NCBI GenBank assembly: GCA_022826645.1
Contig: JAJDUM010000003.1
Location: 61,328-125,327 of the forward strand
Direction: 5' to 3'
Origin: Candidatus Poribacteria bacterium
GTDB taxonomy: Bacteria; Poribacteria; WGA-4E; PCPOR2b
DNA length: 64,000 nucleotides
How positions within the stretch are numbered: the stretch's first letter is position 1; the number at the start of each line of letters is the position of its first letter. This document shows positions 33,496 through 42,287 of this stretch, piece after piece. A program made the translations under genes and the position numbers. A model generated the notes under the pieces. It saw only the letters and a program-made list of their open reading frames with translations. It did no database searches and was not told the DNA's origin.

Positions 33496-34056
33496 ATGAC
33501 CCCTTCGACACTCTTGCGCGGTAGCCGAGTCCGGCTCACAGCATTAACGCAAGACGACCTCCCAACCGTTGCCGAATGGCATCAGAACGCCGAATTCTTA
33601 CAACTATTTGACGCCCTTCCCGCTTATCCTAAGACTGAGACATCGTTAGCACAGCGGTTCGACGACACGGATAAAGCAACTGACGCTTTCCTTTTTGCCA
33701 TTCACCCCCTCGACAGCGATACACCCATCGGGTATGTTGAACTCGACGGAATCCTATGGACACATCGGGTGAGCGGCGTAAGTATTGCTATTGGGGAGGC
33801 AAAGCATTGGGGAAAAGGCTACGGTTACGAAGCCATGCAGCTGATGCTCCAATTTGCTTTTGAGGAACTCAATTTGCATCGCGTCCAACTTACGGTGTTT
33901 AGCTACAACCAACGCGCCATCGCGCTGTACGAAAAATTGGGCTTCCAGCGTGAAGGAGTATATCGGGAACATCTGCAGCGGGATAGGAAACGCTATGATA
34001 TGTATCTGTACGGTCTCCTCCGCTCGGAATGGGAAAAAGGTTTGAAATCACAGTAG
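33496..34056 (+). CDS. GNAT-family N-acetyltransferase (RimJ/RimL-like)
   Basis: The 186-residue protein has the RimJ/RimL-like opening (LLRGSRVRLTALTQDDLPTVAEWHQN) and acetyl-CoA-binding motif A as GEAKHWGKGYGYEAMQLMLQFAF. NLHRVQLTVFSYNQRAIALYEKLGFQREG follows. Substrates of this branch are often protein N-termini, amino groups of antibiotics or polyamines, so the target is unknown. A CAGGA site lies nine bases before the ATG. Confidence 0.9.
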   Translation: MTPSTLLRGSRVRLTALTQDDLPTVAEWHQNAEFLQLFDALPAYPKTETSLAQRFDDTDKATDAFLFAIHPLDSDTPIGYVELDGILWTHRVSGVSIAIGEAKHWGKGYGYEAMQLMLQFAFEELNLHRVQLTVFSYNQRAIALYEKLGFQREGVYREHLQRDRKRYDMYLYGLLRSEWEKGLKSQ

Positions 34057-34094
34057 ATGCTTGACAAATAAAAAAACAAAATGAGGGATGTACA

Positions 34095-35144
34095 ATGGCT
34101 CAGCGAATCGCGCTTTTTAATCACAAGGGTGACGTGAGCAAGACAACAACGACATTTAATTTGGGCTGGATGTTAGCCTCAAAAGGGAAGAAGGTTATCC
34201 TGGTGGATGCTGATCCCCAATGCAATTTAACAGGGATCGTGCTTGGATACACAGGAATAACTGAGTTTGAGCAATTCTATGAAAAAGAGACCAATTTGAG
34301 AGATGGAATTGCTCCAGCTTTTGAATCTCGACCAAAACTCATTGAAGCGGTTGAATGTATTCCGGTCACAGGACAGAAAAATTTATTTCTGCTTCCGGGT
34401 CATATCCGACTGTCTGAATATGAAGTAACGCTGGGAATTGCACAGGAACTTTCTGGATCAATTCAAACACTTCAGAATTTACCCGGATCGATTGCCTATC
34501 TGTTAGAAAAAACAGCGGAGGAGTTTGATGCAGATTATGTGTTGATCGATATGAATCCGGGGCTTAGCTCAATCAACCAAAATTTACTGATGACAAGTCA
34601 TTTTTTTATCGTCCCAACGAATCCAGATTATTTCTCAGTGATGGCGATAGAGTCCTTAGCAACAGTGCTGCCGAAATGGCACACATGGGCTGAAAAAGCC
34701 CGCACTTTACCAATCCTTCAGACTGCGGCCTATCCATTCCCAGAAATTACTCCAAAACTCCTTGGCGTAATCATTCAAAATTATCCCCCACGAGGTGGTG
34801 CACCCACTGTCGGCTTTCAAAGATGGATCGACGAGATCAACACCACTGTCTCCTCAAAACTGGTTTCCGAATTACGCAAAATTGGAATGATGTTACCTGA
34901 CCAAGTTTACAGGGCGGAAAATATGGGGGCGGCATCCTGTTTGGCAACAATCCCCGACTTCAATACGCTGATTGCCAAATCACAAGACCACCAAACCCCT
35001 GTTTTTGCGTTGACCCCTGAACAGATTGGTCAGGCCGGTGGAGTCGAAGAAATTACACTTAAATCAAGGGATAGTTTTCAGCAGATTTTTTCAGAACTTG
35101 CGGATAAAATTATCGGGCTAACAACTCATGCAAGCAGCGATTGA
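34095..35144 (+). CDS. ParA-like ATPase with altered P-loop, paired with a HEPN protein
   Basis: The 349-residue protein opens ALFNHKGDVSKTTTTFNLGW, a ParA/MinD-type deviant Walker A. The family form is KGGVxKTT, but here the second Gly is Asp (codon GAC; one transition from GGC). The rest is intact: VILVDADPQCNLTG, then YVLIDMNPGLSSINQN and FIVPTNPDYFSVMAIESL. It has good GAGGG site. Its last 17 bases overlap the HEPN gene, so the two are coupled. No ParB or parS-like site is next to it, so it does not look like a chromosome-segregation gene. A role with the HEPN partner is inferred. Confidence 0.8.
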   Translation: MAQRIALFNHKGDVSKTTTTFNLGWMLASKGKKVILVDADPQCNLTGIVLGYTGITEFEQFYEKETNLRDGIAPAFESRPKLIEAVECIPVTGQKNLFLLPGHIRLSEYEVTLGIAQELSGSIQTLQNLPGSIAYLLEKTAEEFDADYVLIDMNPGLSSINQNLLMTSHFFIVPTNPDYFSVMAIESLATVLPKWHTWAEKARTLPILQTAAYPFPEITPKLLGVIIQNYPPRGGAPTVGFQRWIDEINTTVSSKLVSELRKIGMMLPDQVYRAENMGAASCLATIPDFNTLIAKSQDHQTPVFALTPEQIGQAGGVEEITLKSRDSFQQIFSELADKIIGLTTHASSD

Positions 35145-35733
35145 TCAATTTCGGGTAAATATTGCTCGTGTCCGCAATCTTGGGGTTATCCATAATACCT
35201 TAAATGTTCAAACTACCGCAGCAATAGATCTCTCTGATATATTGAGATCTGAAATGGTGATGGCTGTTAGCGCACTTGACTTCTACATCCATGAAATTGC
35301 CAGGCTCGGTATGTTAGAAATTTATCATGAGACTCGTCCTGAAACGTCTGCATTTCTGCGATTTCAGATTTCACTAGAGAGTGTTCGTCAAGCCGTCAGT
35401 AACCCAATGAATGACGATTGGTTAGAACATGAGATTCGGGAACGTCACAGTTGGCGAAGCTTTCAGCAGGCGGATCATATAGCGGATGCTATTCGATTAA
35501 TCTCGGATATCAGTCTGTGGGAACAAGTATCAAACCATCTGGGAATGCCAGCGCAAGATGCAAAGGAACAAGTCAATCTTATCGCCGATCGAAGAAATAA
35601 AATCGTTCATGAAGCGGACATGGATCCAACTCCTTACGATACCCGATGGACCATTGATGCAGCTTTAGTAGATGACGCAATCAACTTTATCGAACAGATT
35701 GCTGAAGCAATATATGACCTATTAACAACCTAA
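35128..35733 (+). CDS. HEPN-domain protein, probable RNase effector
   Basis: A 201-residue helical protein. RSEMVMAVSALDFYIHEIARLGM begins the first helical hairpin, and the HEPN catalytic motif R-x4-H appears as RNKIVHEADM near residue 156. It resembles the RiboL-PSP-HEPN/MAE_28990-type HEPN nucleases as remembered. HEPN proteins are commonly metal-independent RNases in toxin-antitoxin and antiviral systems. The ATG lies inside the end of the ParA-like gene (overlap 35128-35144), which makes the pair a unit. Confidence 0.75.
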   Translation: MQAAIDQFRVNIARVRNLGVIHNTLNVQTTAAIDLSDILRSEMVMAVSALDFYIHEIARLGMLEIYHETRPETSAFLRFQISLESVRQAVSNPMNDDWLEHEIRERHSWRSFQQADHIADAIRLISDISLWEQVSNHLGMPAQDAKEQVNLIADRRNKIVHEADMDPTPYDTRWTIDAALVDDAINFIEQIAEAIYDLLTT

Positions 35734-35746
35734 AAAGGAAAAAACT

Positions 35747-36646
35747 ATGTCATTAAAAACTGTTGGACTGCTAAGCCCCGGCGACATGGGACATGTTGTC
35801 GGCAACGTCCTTGTTACACACGGCTTGCGCGTGATTACCTGTCTTCAGGGCAGAAGTGAACGCACGCGCGTCCTTGCAGAAAAAGCAAAGATTGAAGATG
35901 TACCGACGTATCATGTACTGGTGAATGAAGCGGATATTATCCTGTCGATTATGGTGCCGGCGGAAGCGAAGGGAGCGTCTCAACTGGTTGCGGACGCGCT
36001 CGCTGAAACGGACACAGATCTCGCCTACGTCGACTGTAACGCAATCGCCCCACAAACCACGCGCCAGCTGGACGAAATCATCACCAAAGCCGGTGGTCGT
36101 TTTGTGGATGCGTCAATTATCGGTCCTCCTCCGACGAAGCCGGGTGCGACCCGCTTCTACGCCTCAGGCGTCCATGTCGGAGAATTTGAAGCGTTGACGG
36201 AATTTGGGCTTGATGTCCGTCCGCTTGGCGATGAGATCGGATTGGCTTCAGCGATCAAGATGTGCTACGCCTCGTTGACGAAGGGCTTGACGGCACTTTG
36301 CACGGAACTGCTGACCGCTGCCGAATTGCTGGGGGTGTCTGACGCGCTCAAGGCGGAATTTCAGATGAGTCAATCGGCGTTGTATCAGCGGATGGAGGGC
36401 GGATTGCCGGGGATGCCACCGAAGTCGAGACGGTGGATCGGTGAGATGGAGGAGATCTCGGCGACGTTTGGTCATGTCGGATTAACACCAAAGATTTTGG
36501 CGGGTGTGGCGGATATGTACCGATTGGTCGGCGAGACGCACCTTGCAGATCTCCCACCTGAAGATTCGGATGCATTCCCAGATCTGGCGGAAATGATTTC
36601 GATTTTGGCGGATGCCGTGAAAGAAGACCGCTCCGGAGAGGCATGA
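35747..36646 (+). CDS. NAD(P)-dependent dehydrogenase with C-terminal DUF1932 domain
   Basis: The N-terminal Rossmann domain (KTVGLLSPGDMGHVVGNVL) belongs to the 3-hydroxyisobutyrate/6-phosphogluconate dehydrogenase clan. ASIIGPPPTKPGATRFYASG is followed by the helical C-terminus with KMCYASLTKGLTALCTELL, which carries the conserved Lys and matches DUF1932. The substrate of DUF1932 enzymes is not established from this sequence. Length 299 is usual. It starts 13 bp after the HEPN gene with an AAAGGA site, though it looks like a housekeeping metabolic gene rather than part of that pair. Confidence 0.85.
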   Translation: MSLKTVGLLSPGDMGHVVGNVLVTHGLRVITCLQGRSERTRVLAEKAKIEDVPTYHVLVNEADIILSIMVPAEAKGASQLVADALAETDTDLAYVDCNAIAPQTTRQLDEIITKAGGRFVDASIIGPPPTKPGATRFYASGVHVGEFEALTEFGLDVRPLGDEIGLASAIKMCYASLTKGLTALCTELLTAAELLGVSDALKAEFQMSQSALYQRMEGGLPGMPPKSRRWIGEMEEISATFGHVGLTPKILAGVADMYRLVGETHLADLPPEDSDAFPDLAEMISILADAVKEDRSGEA

Positions 36647-36671
36647 AAGACACCAAAAGTGTAAGGAACTT

Positions 36672-37556
36672 ATGGCACAAGATTGGAAAACAATTATTCC
36701 CCGCGTAGAGCAGCTGCTCGACAAAGTGGAAGGACTCTTAACAGCCAGCACCGCTGCGGTCGAAAACCCCTCTGAGCCGCTCGATGGACATATCGCCTTT
36801 CGGTGGCGGAGTCAACGTCTGATTCCCGTCAAACACCCCGACCTCATGGAACTTACGGATCTGATTGGGGTGGATCGGCAGATTGAAGAATTGGATCGGA
36901 ATACACGGCAGTTCTTGCAGGGCTTACCGGCGAACCATGCGCTGCTGTGGGGTGACCGGGGGACAGGCAAATCGTCGCTTATCAAGGGGATACTCCATCG
37001 GTATGCACCCGAGGGGTTACGGCTGGTCGAGGTGAACAAGGAGGGGTTGCTCCATCTCCAAGAAATTGCCGATCTCTTGTGGGATCGTCCGGAACGGTAT
37101 CTCCTCTTCTGCGATGACCTCTCTTTTAGCGAAGGGGAAGCGGAATATAGGGAGTTGAAAGCGATGTTGGAGGGCGGGATTGCCGCCCGTCCCGAGAACG
37201 TCCTGATCTATGCGACATCCAACCGTCGGCACTTGATGCCGCGTCAAGTCGGGGAAAACCAATATCCCCAGACCGATGAAGATGAGCTGTATCCGCGGGA
37301 AACCACCGAAGAGAAGGTTTCGCTCAGCGATCGGTTTGGACTGCGACTTGCCTTCTATCGGTTCTCTCAACACACCTACCTACAGATTGTCTCCCACTAC
37401 GCCCAAAAGCGTGGCCTGTCTCTCTCAACGGAGGAACTGCATAGGAGAGCGTTGGAGTGGGAAGCGTCGTCGAGCGGTAGATCGGGACGGGTTGCACGCC
37501 AGTTCGTTGATGATCTTGCCGGGCAGTTAGGGTTGGAAGTCAAGCCTCATCTGTAG
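36672..37556 (+). CDS. DUF815-family AAA ATPase
   Basis: The 294-residue protein has a leading helical region (LLDKVEGLL), then LLWGDRGTGKSSLIKGIL (Walker A) and YLLFCDDLSFSEGEAEYREL (Walker B and a DUF815 landmark). IYATSNRRHLMPRQ and SLSDRFGLRLAFYRFSQHTYL follow, with the sensor and arginine elements. DUF815 ATPases are widespread and little characterised. It lies 25 bp after the DUF1932 gene with an AAGGA site and is probably cotranscribed. Confidence 0.9.
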   Translation: MAQDWKTIIPRVEQLLDKVEGLLTASTAAVENPSEPLDGHIAFRWRSQRLIPVKHPDLMELTDLIGVDRQIEELDRNTRQFLQGLPANHALLWGDRGTGKSSLIKGILHRYAPEGLRLVEVNKEGLLHLQEIADLLWDRPERYLLFCDDLSFSEGEAEYRELKAMLEGGIAARPENVLIYATSNRRHLMPRQVGENQYPQTDEDELYPRETTEEKVSLSDRFGLRLAFYRFSQHTYLQIVSHYAQKRGLSLSTEELHRRALEWEASSSGRSGRVARQFVDDLAGQLGLEVKPHL

Positions 37557-37568
37557 CAGTAGAACAGG

Positions 37569-38558
37569 TTACCGCGTTGGATTTTCAGGTTCCTCCGTTT
37601 CGCTCTCAGCCGGATTCCGATCCCGACGGGTCCGTTCAACCTGCGCTGCGCCTTCCGGGTCATCTTCTCTGAGACGACGAAGCCCTTCCTCTGAACCGTA
37701 CTGGTCAAACAACCGCTTCGCCCGCTCTTGTTGCTCCGATGATAATCTCTTCCATCCATGCACTTCTTGACTGTTGACTGGAGGCGTTTCGTGTACATGT
37801 CCCTTTTCCAAATGAACAGAATCCGGCTTGCCCAGTACCCTGACCGATGTTGGTTGAGGCCTTACAGGTAAAATTTCAGAATGAGCAGGTACGGAAACTG
37901 TATCTTCACCAAAATCCTCTGAAGAAACGGTATCGGGCGCAGGCATACTTTGCAGCAACTCCACATGTCCATCAAATAGATGTCCATATTCTTTACCCAA
38001 ATTTTCATCTATGTGTTTAAGGATTCTGTCCGGCGGTGCGTTGATAATCATCGCGTCACCTCGATGTACCACGGAGACACCTAACTTCCTTAGTTCCTCT
38101 ATGGATTCGTTGGTAAAATCGTTGGCTAGATCAAAATTGGCACCTTTTGATTGTAACCATCTTTGAAGCATAAGTGATTTTCGAGTAGCCTCGCTTGGGT
38201 ACAAGTAAAGTGACGCTTCTAAGTAAGCAACACGCTCATCAATTGTCAGCCCTTCTTTCAAGCGTTTTTCTTTTAGTTCCACGTAAGTCTCAACGGCGTC
38301 GGTGTACCCAAACTGCTCCGTGAGTTGGTGACGTAGCTCGGCTACCAGTTCATCGGGAGACATCTCCGACAGCTTCAGTACCTCGTTTTCCCGAGTCGTG
38401 TCCTCACTTATTGTCTCTGCCCCATTCACCGGTTGATCCACGGCGGGAGACGCCGGCGAGAGGTCGTCAATAAACTTTTTTTTATTAATCTCCATATAGA
38501 CAATAAATCCAACGAGTAAAGATAGACAAGCGATGATAGCAGCGATAAGGTTTCTCAT
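37569..38558 (-). CDS. Single-pass membrane protein with Pro/Glu-rich tail, unknown function
   Basis: The 329-residue protein has one N-terminal membrane helix (AAIIACLSLLVGFIVYM) and then a soluble charged region. That region has a helical middle (SPDELVAELRHQLTEQFGY, TIDERVAYLEASLYLYPSE) and an acidic, low-complexity C-terminus. No signal-cleavage site or enzymatic motif was seen. The start has AAAAGGAG. It is the last gene of a minus-strand set headed by an ECF sigma factor, separated by 110 bp from the small exported protein; such sets often encode an envelope protein together with its regulator. Confidence 0.6.
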   Translation of the reverse strand: MRNLIAAIIACLSLLVGFIVYMEINKKKFIDDLSPASPAVDQPVNGAETISEDTTRENEVLKLSEMSPDELVAELRHQLTEQFGYTDAVETYVELKEKRLKEGLTIDERVAYLEASLYLYPSEATRKSLMLQRWLQSKGANFDLANDFTNESIEELRKLGVSVVHRGDAMIINAPPDRILKHIDENLGKEYGHLFDGHVELLQSMPAPDTVSSEDFGEDTVSVPAHSEILPVRPQPTSVRVLGKPDSVHLEKGHVHETPPVNSQEVHGWKRLSSEQQERAKRLFDQYGSEEGLRRLREDDPEGAAQVERTRRDRNPAESETEEPENPTR

Positions 38559-38668
38559 CGGAAAACTCCTTTTCTGTTGAGGTGCCTCTACGAGTTTCGA
38601 CTAGCTGTCAAGCTGTACAACTAGCCGAAACCGGAAGCGTCAAGAAAGACACTTAGGGGGTGACACCT

Positions 38669-38998
38669 CTAGGGACACTGGCTACAACTCGTTACATTTA
38701 CAAATATGGTGTCATCTACGTCATCATAATGCGTCCCGTGACTTGTATGGTCCGGATCCGACTTTTTTTTCGGATGGTCTTGGGAGGGATATGTCATCTT
38801 GATGAGAGTGTATTCATCAGTACTACAAATATCATTCTGGGGGTGAGTAGTAGTAGTATCAACACAGTACTCGGTTACATTAACCGTTTCAACCAGTGAA
38901 GCATGTGCTTCCGCGTTATGTATCCACACGGCTATGGTTGTGACAAGGAAAACCATACCGGTTGTGAAGGTGAGTAAAACAACCCGTTTTCTTGACAT
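38669..38998 (-). CDS. Small exported/anchored protein, unknown function
   Basis: The start at 38998 (MSRKRVVLLTFTTGMVFLVT) is preferred, since GAGGAGG precedes it and none precedes the ORF-track ATG at 39034. The 109-residue product has one hydrophobic N-terminal segment, then a Thr/His/Asp-rich exterior part with cysteines at EYCVD, DICST and the C-terminal CSQCP. Four cysteines suggest disulfides or metal binding outside the membrane. It directly follows an ECF sigma gene, in the position usually held by an anti-sigma factor, but no anti-sigma domain can be seen. Confidence 0.55.
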   Translation of the reverse strand: MSRKRVVLLTFTTGMVFLVTTIAVWIHNAEAHASLVETVNVTEYCVDTTTTHPQNDICSTDEYTLIKMTYPSQDHPKKKSDPDHTSHGTHYDDVDDTIFVNVTSCSQCP

Positions 38999-39084
38999 CT
39001 TTTTTACCTCCTCTTGGTATGTAGGTTTCATCATATTCCTGTTTTGGGAATAGATTGCTTAATAAAAAAACGCTGATAAACTGG

Positions 39085-39720
39085 TTAACTTGCGATTTGT
39101 GCGCTTCGCATCAACTCGTCAATCTTCTTTCTTAGGTGTTCCCGATCCACCTGCAACGAACCAGAAATGATAGCGCAATCAGAGAAGTCCGAGAAGTTCT
39201 TTTTGACCTGCCGCTTCGCCCGTTGTATCCGACCGGAAACGGTCGAGACCGAAAGGTGAAGGCTCCTCGAGATAGCCCGGTAGGTCCACCCTTGCAGATA
39301 GAGTAGGAAGACCTGTTGGGTGTTATCAGGGAGCGCCGCTACCGCCTTGATGAGGCTATCGGAGGTCTCACGCCCATCGACTAGGGAGTCGGGCATCGCT
39401 AAACCATCGGGCACGCCCCCGACATTGGATGCCTGGAGTAATTCAAGCTGCAATCGCCGTTTCCTCAGTGCATCGTGGCAAAGGTTGCAGGTGATACTGT
39501 AGAGCCAACCCATGAACCTATTGGGTGCTTTTAGCGTTCCCAAGTGCTGATAGGCATGGAGAAACGCTTCTTGGACAAGGTCTTCCGCCTCTGACCGATT
39601 ATGGACTTCCGACAATGCTCGGCTTAACAAGCCTATTTGATGCTGTTGCACCAAGCGGTCAAAAGCGGTGTTATCCCCCTGGAGGGTTAAGTTGACTAAC
39701 TTTGCATCGAACGATAACAT
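39085..39720 (-). CDS. ECF-family sigma factor (second in window)
   Basis: The 211-residue protein has region 2 (FDRLVQQHQIGLLSRALSEV, EAEDLVQEAFLHAYQHL, GWLYSITCNLCHDALRKRR) and region 4 (LPDNTQQVFLLYLQGWTYRAISRSLHLSVSTVSGRIQRAKRQ). It extends about 40 residues past region 4. AAAGGAGGGG precedes the ATG. Downstream lie two genes for membrane/exported proteins of unknown function, so its regulon or control may involve the envelope. It is not closely similar to the sigma factor at 795-1367. Confidence 0.88.
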   Translation of the reverse strand: MLSFDAKLVNLTLQGDNTAFDRLVQQHQIGLLSRALSEVHNRSEAEDLVQEAFLHAYQHLGTLKAPNRFMGWLYSITCNLCHDALRKRRLQLELLQASNVGGVPDGLAMPDSLVDGRETSDSLIKAVAALPDNTQQVFLLYLQGWTYRAISRSLHLSVSTVSGRIQRAKRQVKKNFSDFSDCAIISGSLQVDREHLRKKIDELMRSAQIAS

Positions 39721-39809
39721 TGAAATCCCCTCCTTTCGATTCGTTCACCCTAATAGACGTAGAAATTGAAGATATTCAACATATTTTTTTTAGATTTATT
39801 TCATTTTTC

Positions 39810-39839
39810 GCTCATGTTAATTAAGAAATCGTGCAACAG
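39810..39839 (-). repeat. Dispersed hairpin element tail, reverse copy
   Basis: Reading the minus strand, ctgttgcacgatttcttaa then ttaacatgagc matches the tails at 12938, 19585 and 10115. The remainder of 39721-40003 has no gene. Confidence 0.75.
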
Positions 39840-40003
39840 AAACCGCGTCTTTGGCAGATTGAGTGCAGCAAAATCCCGATATTATTAGGGCAAGGGCAGG
39901 GAAACTCAACCCCCACAGGTTTTTGGGCAGGCACAAGACGTTTGATGAATTCCGTAGGGGCAACCCTTGTGGTTGCGCTTCCTATAGGCTTCTTTTTTTC
40001 TTT

Positions 40004-41902
40004 TTATATGTGAGAAGTGTGCGGTACTGTTTCAATCAGATGTGCGTCGGGCAAGCCTGCCCGAACCTCTGGGTCATTGCTGGTCACAATGACCTGATGT
40101 TCTTCGGCGAGCTGCTGAATGAAGTCGATCATCGCACCGCGTCGATCTGGATCGAGGTGGAGGGTTGGGTCATCGAAGACAAAGAAACCGAGAGTACCCA
40201 GCGCTTCAGAAAGCGCGGCTTTGAAGCAGAGGTAGAGCATCATCTTCTCGCTGCCGCTGAGGAGCATCAGGTTGCGCTCGACGCCTTCGACATTGAGGGA
40301 CGGGAGTAGGTGCTGGCTTTTGAGATCAATCTGAGAGAATCGGGTGAGGTCCATCCGTTCCAACCAACGCTGGATTTCTTTCTCGGCAGGCTGGAGGATA
40401 GTTTGTTGGAGGGAGGCAATTGTCTTGTCAACGCCATCACAGGCGAGTTCAAAGCTGAGGCGGGTGCGTAGAACCTGATTCGCTTGGTATTGAACCCGTT
40501 GTAGTTCTTCAAGTTTATGGGAGATAACCGCTTCTTCCCTATTGAGTCTGTCAAGTTGACGGCGCAGGCTGTCGATTCGGTATTTGAGCTGGCGTCGTTG
40601 CTCCGCGATCTGTGCGGGATCGGCAGATGCATCGGATCTTGGACTGATTTGCGGCGGTGTTGCCGGCTGTAGCGCGCCCAACCGACTGACGATCTCATCA
40701 AACTCACGTTGGAGTTTGGCAAGCTGCTTTTCGGTCCGTTCAAGCTGCTCGACCTTACCTTGCATCAGTTGATGTCGCTGCTTGAGTCCGCGCAGGGCGT
40801 TGATGTTCGCAGTCTGTTCGTCGAGGGTTTTTTGTTGCGCTTCAAGTTCTCGTCGGCTCGCAGCTTTCGCCGCCTCTTTCTCAGCAAGTATACCCTCAAT
40901 GATCTTTTGTTGGACAGGCTGATGGCAGGTTGGGCAGTGACCGTGATCACTGTCGATTAGTTGGCGCAGGGTTTCGCATTCTGTCGCAAGGGTGTGGACT
41001 TGACTGTTCAGACTGCCGATCCGTTGGATGAGTTCATCCCGCCCCTTTTCCAGTCCGCCCGCGCTCGCGGTTGCTGCCTCAATCTCCTTGATGGAGGTCC
41101 GCAGGTGATCCACATCGGTGAAGCCGCTCAGAACTGTGGCGCGTTCCTGGATCAGTCCGTCAATCTCCTTTTGGAACCGCTCTTGTGCCTGGGTCAATTC
41201 GGTGACAAGCGCTGCGTCCCCGCTTTGGCTTCCTTTACCGGTAAGCAGTTCGTACTGACCTTCCAATTTCTTCAACTCTGCCCCGGTCCGTTCAATCTCT
41301 TCACGATGGTTCTTGACAGTCGTCACCCTCATGCTGCGCTGATGCTCCTGTATCCGCTTCTCCTCTCGCCTGGCAATACGCCGTCCTTCAAGGAAACGTT
41401 GACGCACCTCCATCAACCGATCGATGCCGAGCAGCGCGTGTAGTACATCGCGCCGATCTGCGGGCTGCCGTGCGAGGAACTCAAAAATTTCGCCTTCCCG
41501 TAGGAACGTCGCCGCAGCAAGCTGGTGGTAACTGAAATGGAACTTTTGCCGTAGATCTTCGTCCGCCGAGCGTTTGCCGGTAAAGAGGATACGCCATTTT
41601 TCATTATCTTCTTTCTGGCGGAGTTGGACCTCCCCCTGTGTCGAGCGGAATAGTTGATAGCTATGTTCTCCATTGCGAAAATTGAGCCCGGCGGTGCCAC
41701 TGGTCGCGCCCGATTGCGCCATTGCAGGCAAACCCACCTTCGGGACGATCGGCTTGCCTGTCAGCGCGAAGAAAATGGCATTGACAAGCGTGCTTTTGCC
41801 ACTGAAATTGGGACCGAAGATGAGATTCACCCCGTCGCTCAGGTCAAAGTCTCTGCGATCAAAACAGCCGAAAGATTTGAGGATGATCCGTTCAAGTCGC
41901 AT
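40004..41902 (-). CDS. Short Rad50/SbcC-like ATPase with zinc-hook
   Basis: The 632-residue protein begins MRLERIILKSFGCFDRRDFD with Walker A GPNFSGKSTLVNA. A coiled-coil middle is interrupted by a zinc-hook CPTCHQP (about residue 325), and at the C-terminus come the ABC signature LLSGSEKMM and Walker B FFVFDDPTLHLDPD. That is the Rad50 layout, but with much shorter coils than SbcC (about 1000 residues). No Mre11/SbcD nuclease is next to it; the upstream neighbour is a 69-residue protein 3 bp away. It probably handles DNA ends or acts in genome defence or repair; the partner nuclease is unknown. Confidence 0.85.
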   Translation of the reverse strand: MRLERIILKSFGCFDRRDFDLSDGVNLIFGPNFSGKSTLVNAIFFALTGKPIVPKVGLPAMAQSGATSGTAGLNFRNGEHSYQLFRSTQGEVQLRQKEDNEKWRILFTGKRSADEDLRQKFHFSYHQLAAATFLREGEIFEFLARQPADRRDVLHALLGIDRLMEVRQRFLEGRRIARREEKRIQEHQRSMRVTTVKNHREEIERTGAELKKLEGQYELLTGKGSQSGDAALVTELTQAQERFQKEIDGLIQERATVLSGFTDVDHLRTSIKEIEAATASAGGLEKGRDELIQRIGSLNSQVHTLATECETLRQLIDSDHGHCPTCHQPVQQKIIEGILAEKEAAKAASRRELEAQQKTLDEQTANINALRGLKQRHQLMQGKVEQLERTEKQLAKLQREFDEIVSRLGALQPATPPQISPRSDASADPAQIAEQRRQLKYRIDSLRRQLDRLNREEAVISHKLEELQRVQYQANQVLRTRLSFELACDGVDKTIASLQQTILQPAEKEIQRWLERMDLTRFSQIDLKSQHLLPSLNVEGVERNLMLLSGSEKMMLYLCFKAALSEALGTLGFFVFDDPTLHLDPDRRGAMIDFIQQLAEEHQVIVTSNDPEVRAGLPDAHLIETVPHTSHI

Positions 41903-41905
41903 ACG

Positions 41906-42115
41906 TCAATCTCCCGAACTGTCATTGATCATATCGTAGAGCATTTGGACGGTGACTTTATCGACCCCGTGTTCAAGTGCAAATCGAAATGCCTGAACAA
42001 CAGCGGCAACGTCGGCTGCTCCGAGGGCTGGGTGATATTTGCGCTCAGATTTGATCAGTTTTTCGACTTCCCGCTCATAGATTTCACCTAACTCGTTCTC
42101 AAGTGTGGAGGACAT
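41906..42115 (-). CDS. Small protein coupled to the Rad50-like ATPase
   Basis: The 69-residue product (MSSTLENELGEIYEREVEKL at its start) is helical with a basic segment KSERKYHPALG and ends IMDSSGD-like (DMINDSSGD). Its stop lies 3 bp before the start of the Rad50-like gene, implying cotranslation. A GGAG lies rather far (13 nt) from the ATG. No family was recognised. Because of the linkage it is a candidate accessory subunit of the ATPase; that is inference. Confidence 0.55.
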   Translation of the reverse strand: MSSTLENELGEIYEREVEKLIKSERKYHPALGAADVAAVVQAFRFALEHGVDKVTVQMLYDMINDSSGD

Positions 42116-42210
42116 CTGTTCGATTTGGCTCCTTGAGGCTTTCTGTTAGCGTTGGTATGCCGGTTTGATTCAAGGGGAGGGCGAATACTTGTAGCACTGC
42201 TTTGGTTCTA

Positions 42211-42285
42211 TAGGACTTAGGCGCTTTCAGCAGGGAACAACGGTAACTGTTCCCCACCGGTCGCTGACTGGAGTACCTATGTAAC
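42211..42285. repeat. Partial 15768-type repeat end
   Basis: The string taggacttaggcgctttcag matches the ends at 15768 and 19521. It sits between asd and the small Rad50-linked gene, and no gene is visible in this gap. Confidence 0.55.
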
Positions 42286-42287
42286 TC

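Noticed and set aside
34095-35144. Chromosome partitioning parA
   Set aside because: No parB, parS-like palindrome or replication gene is adjacent, and the tight coupling is with a HEPN gene.
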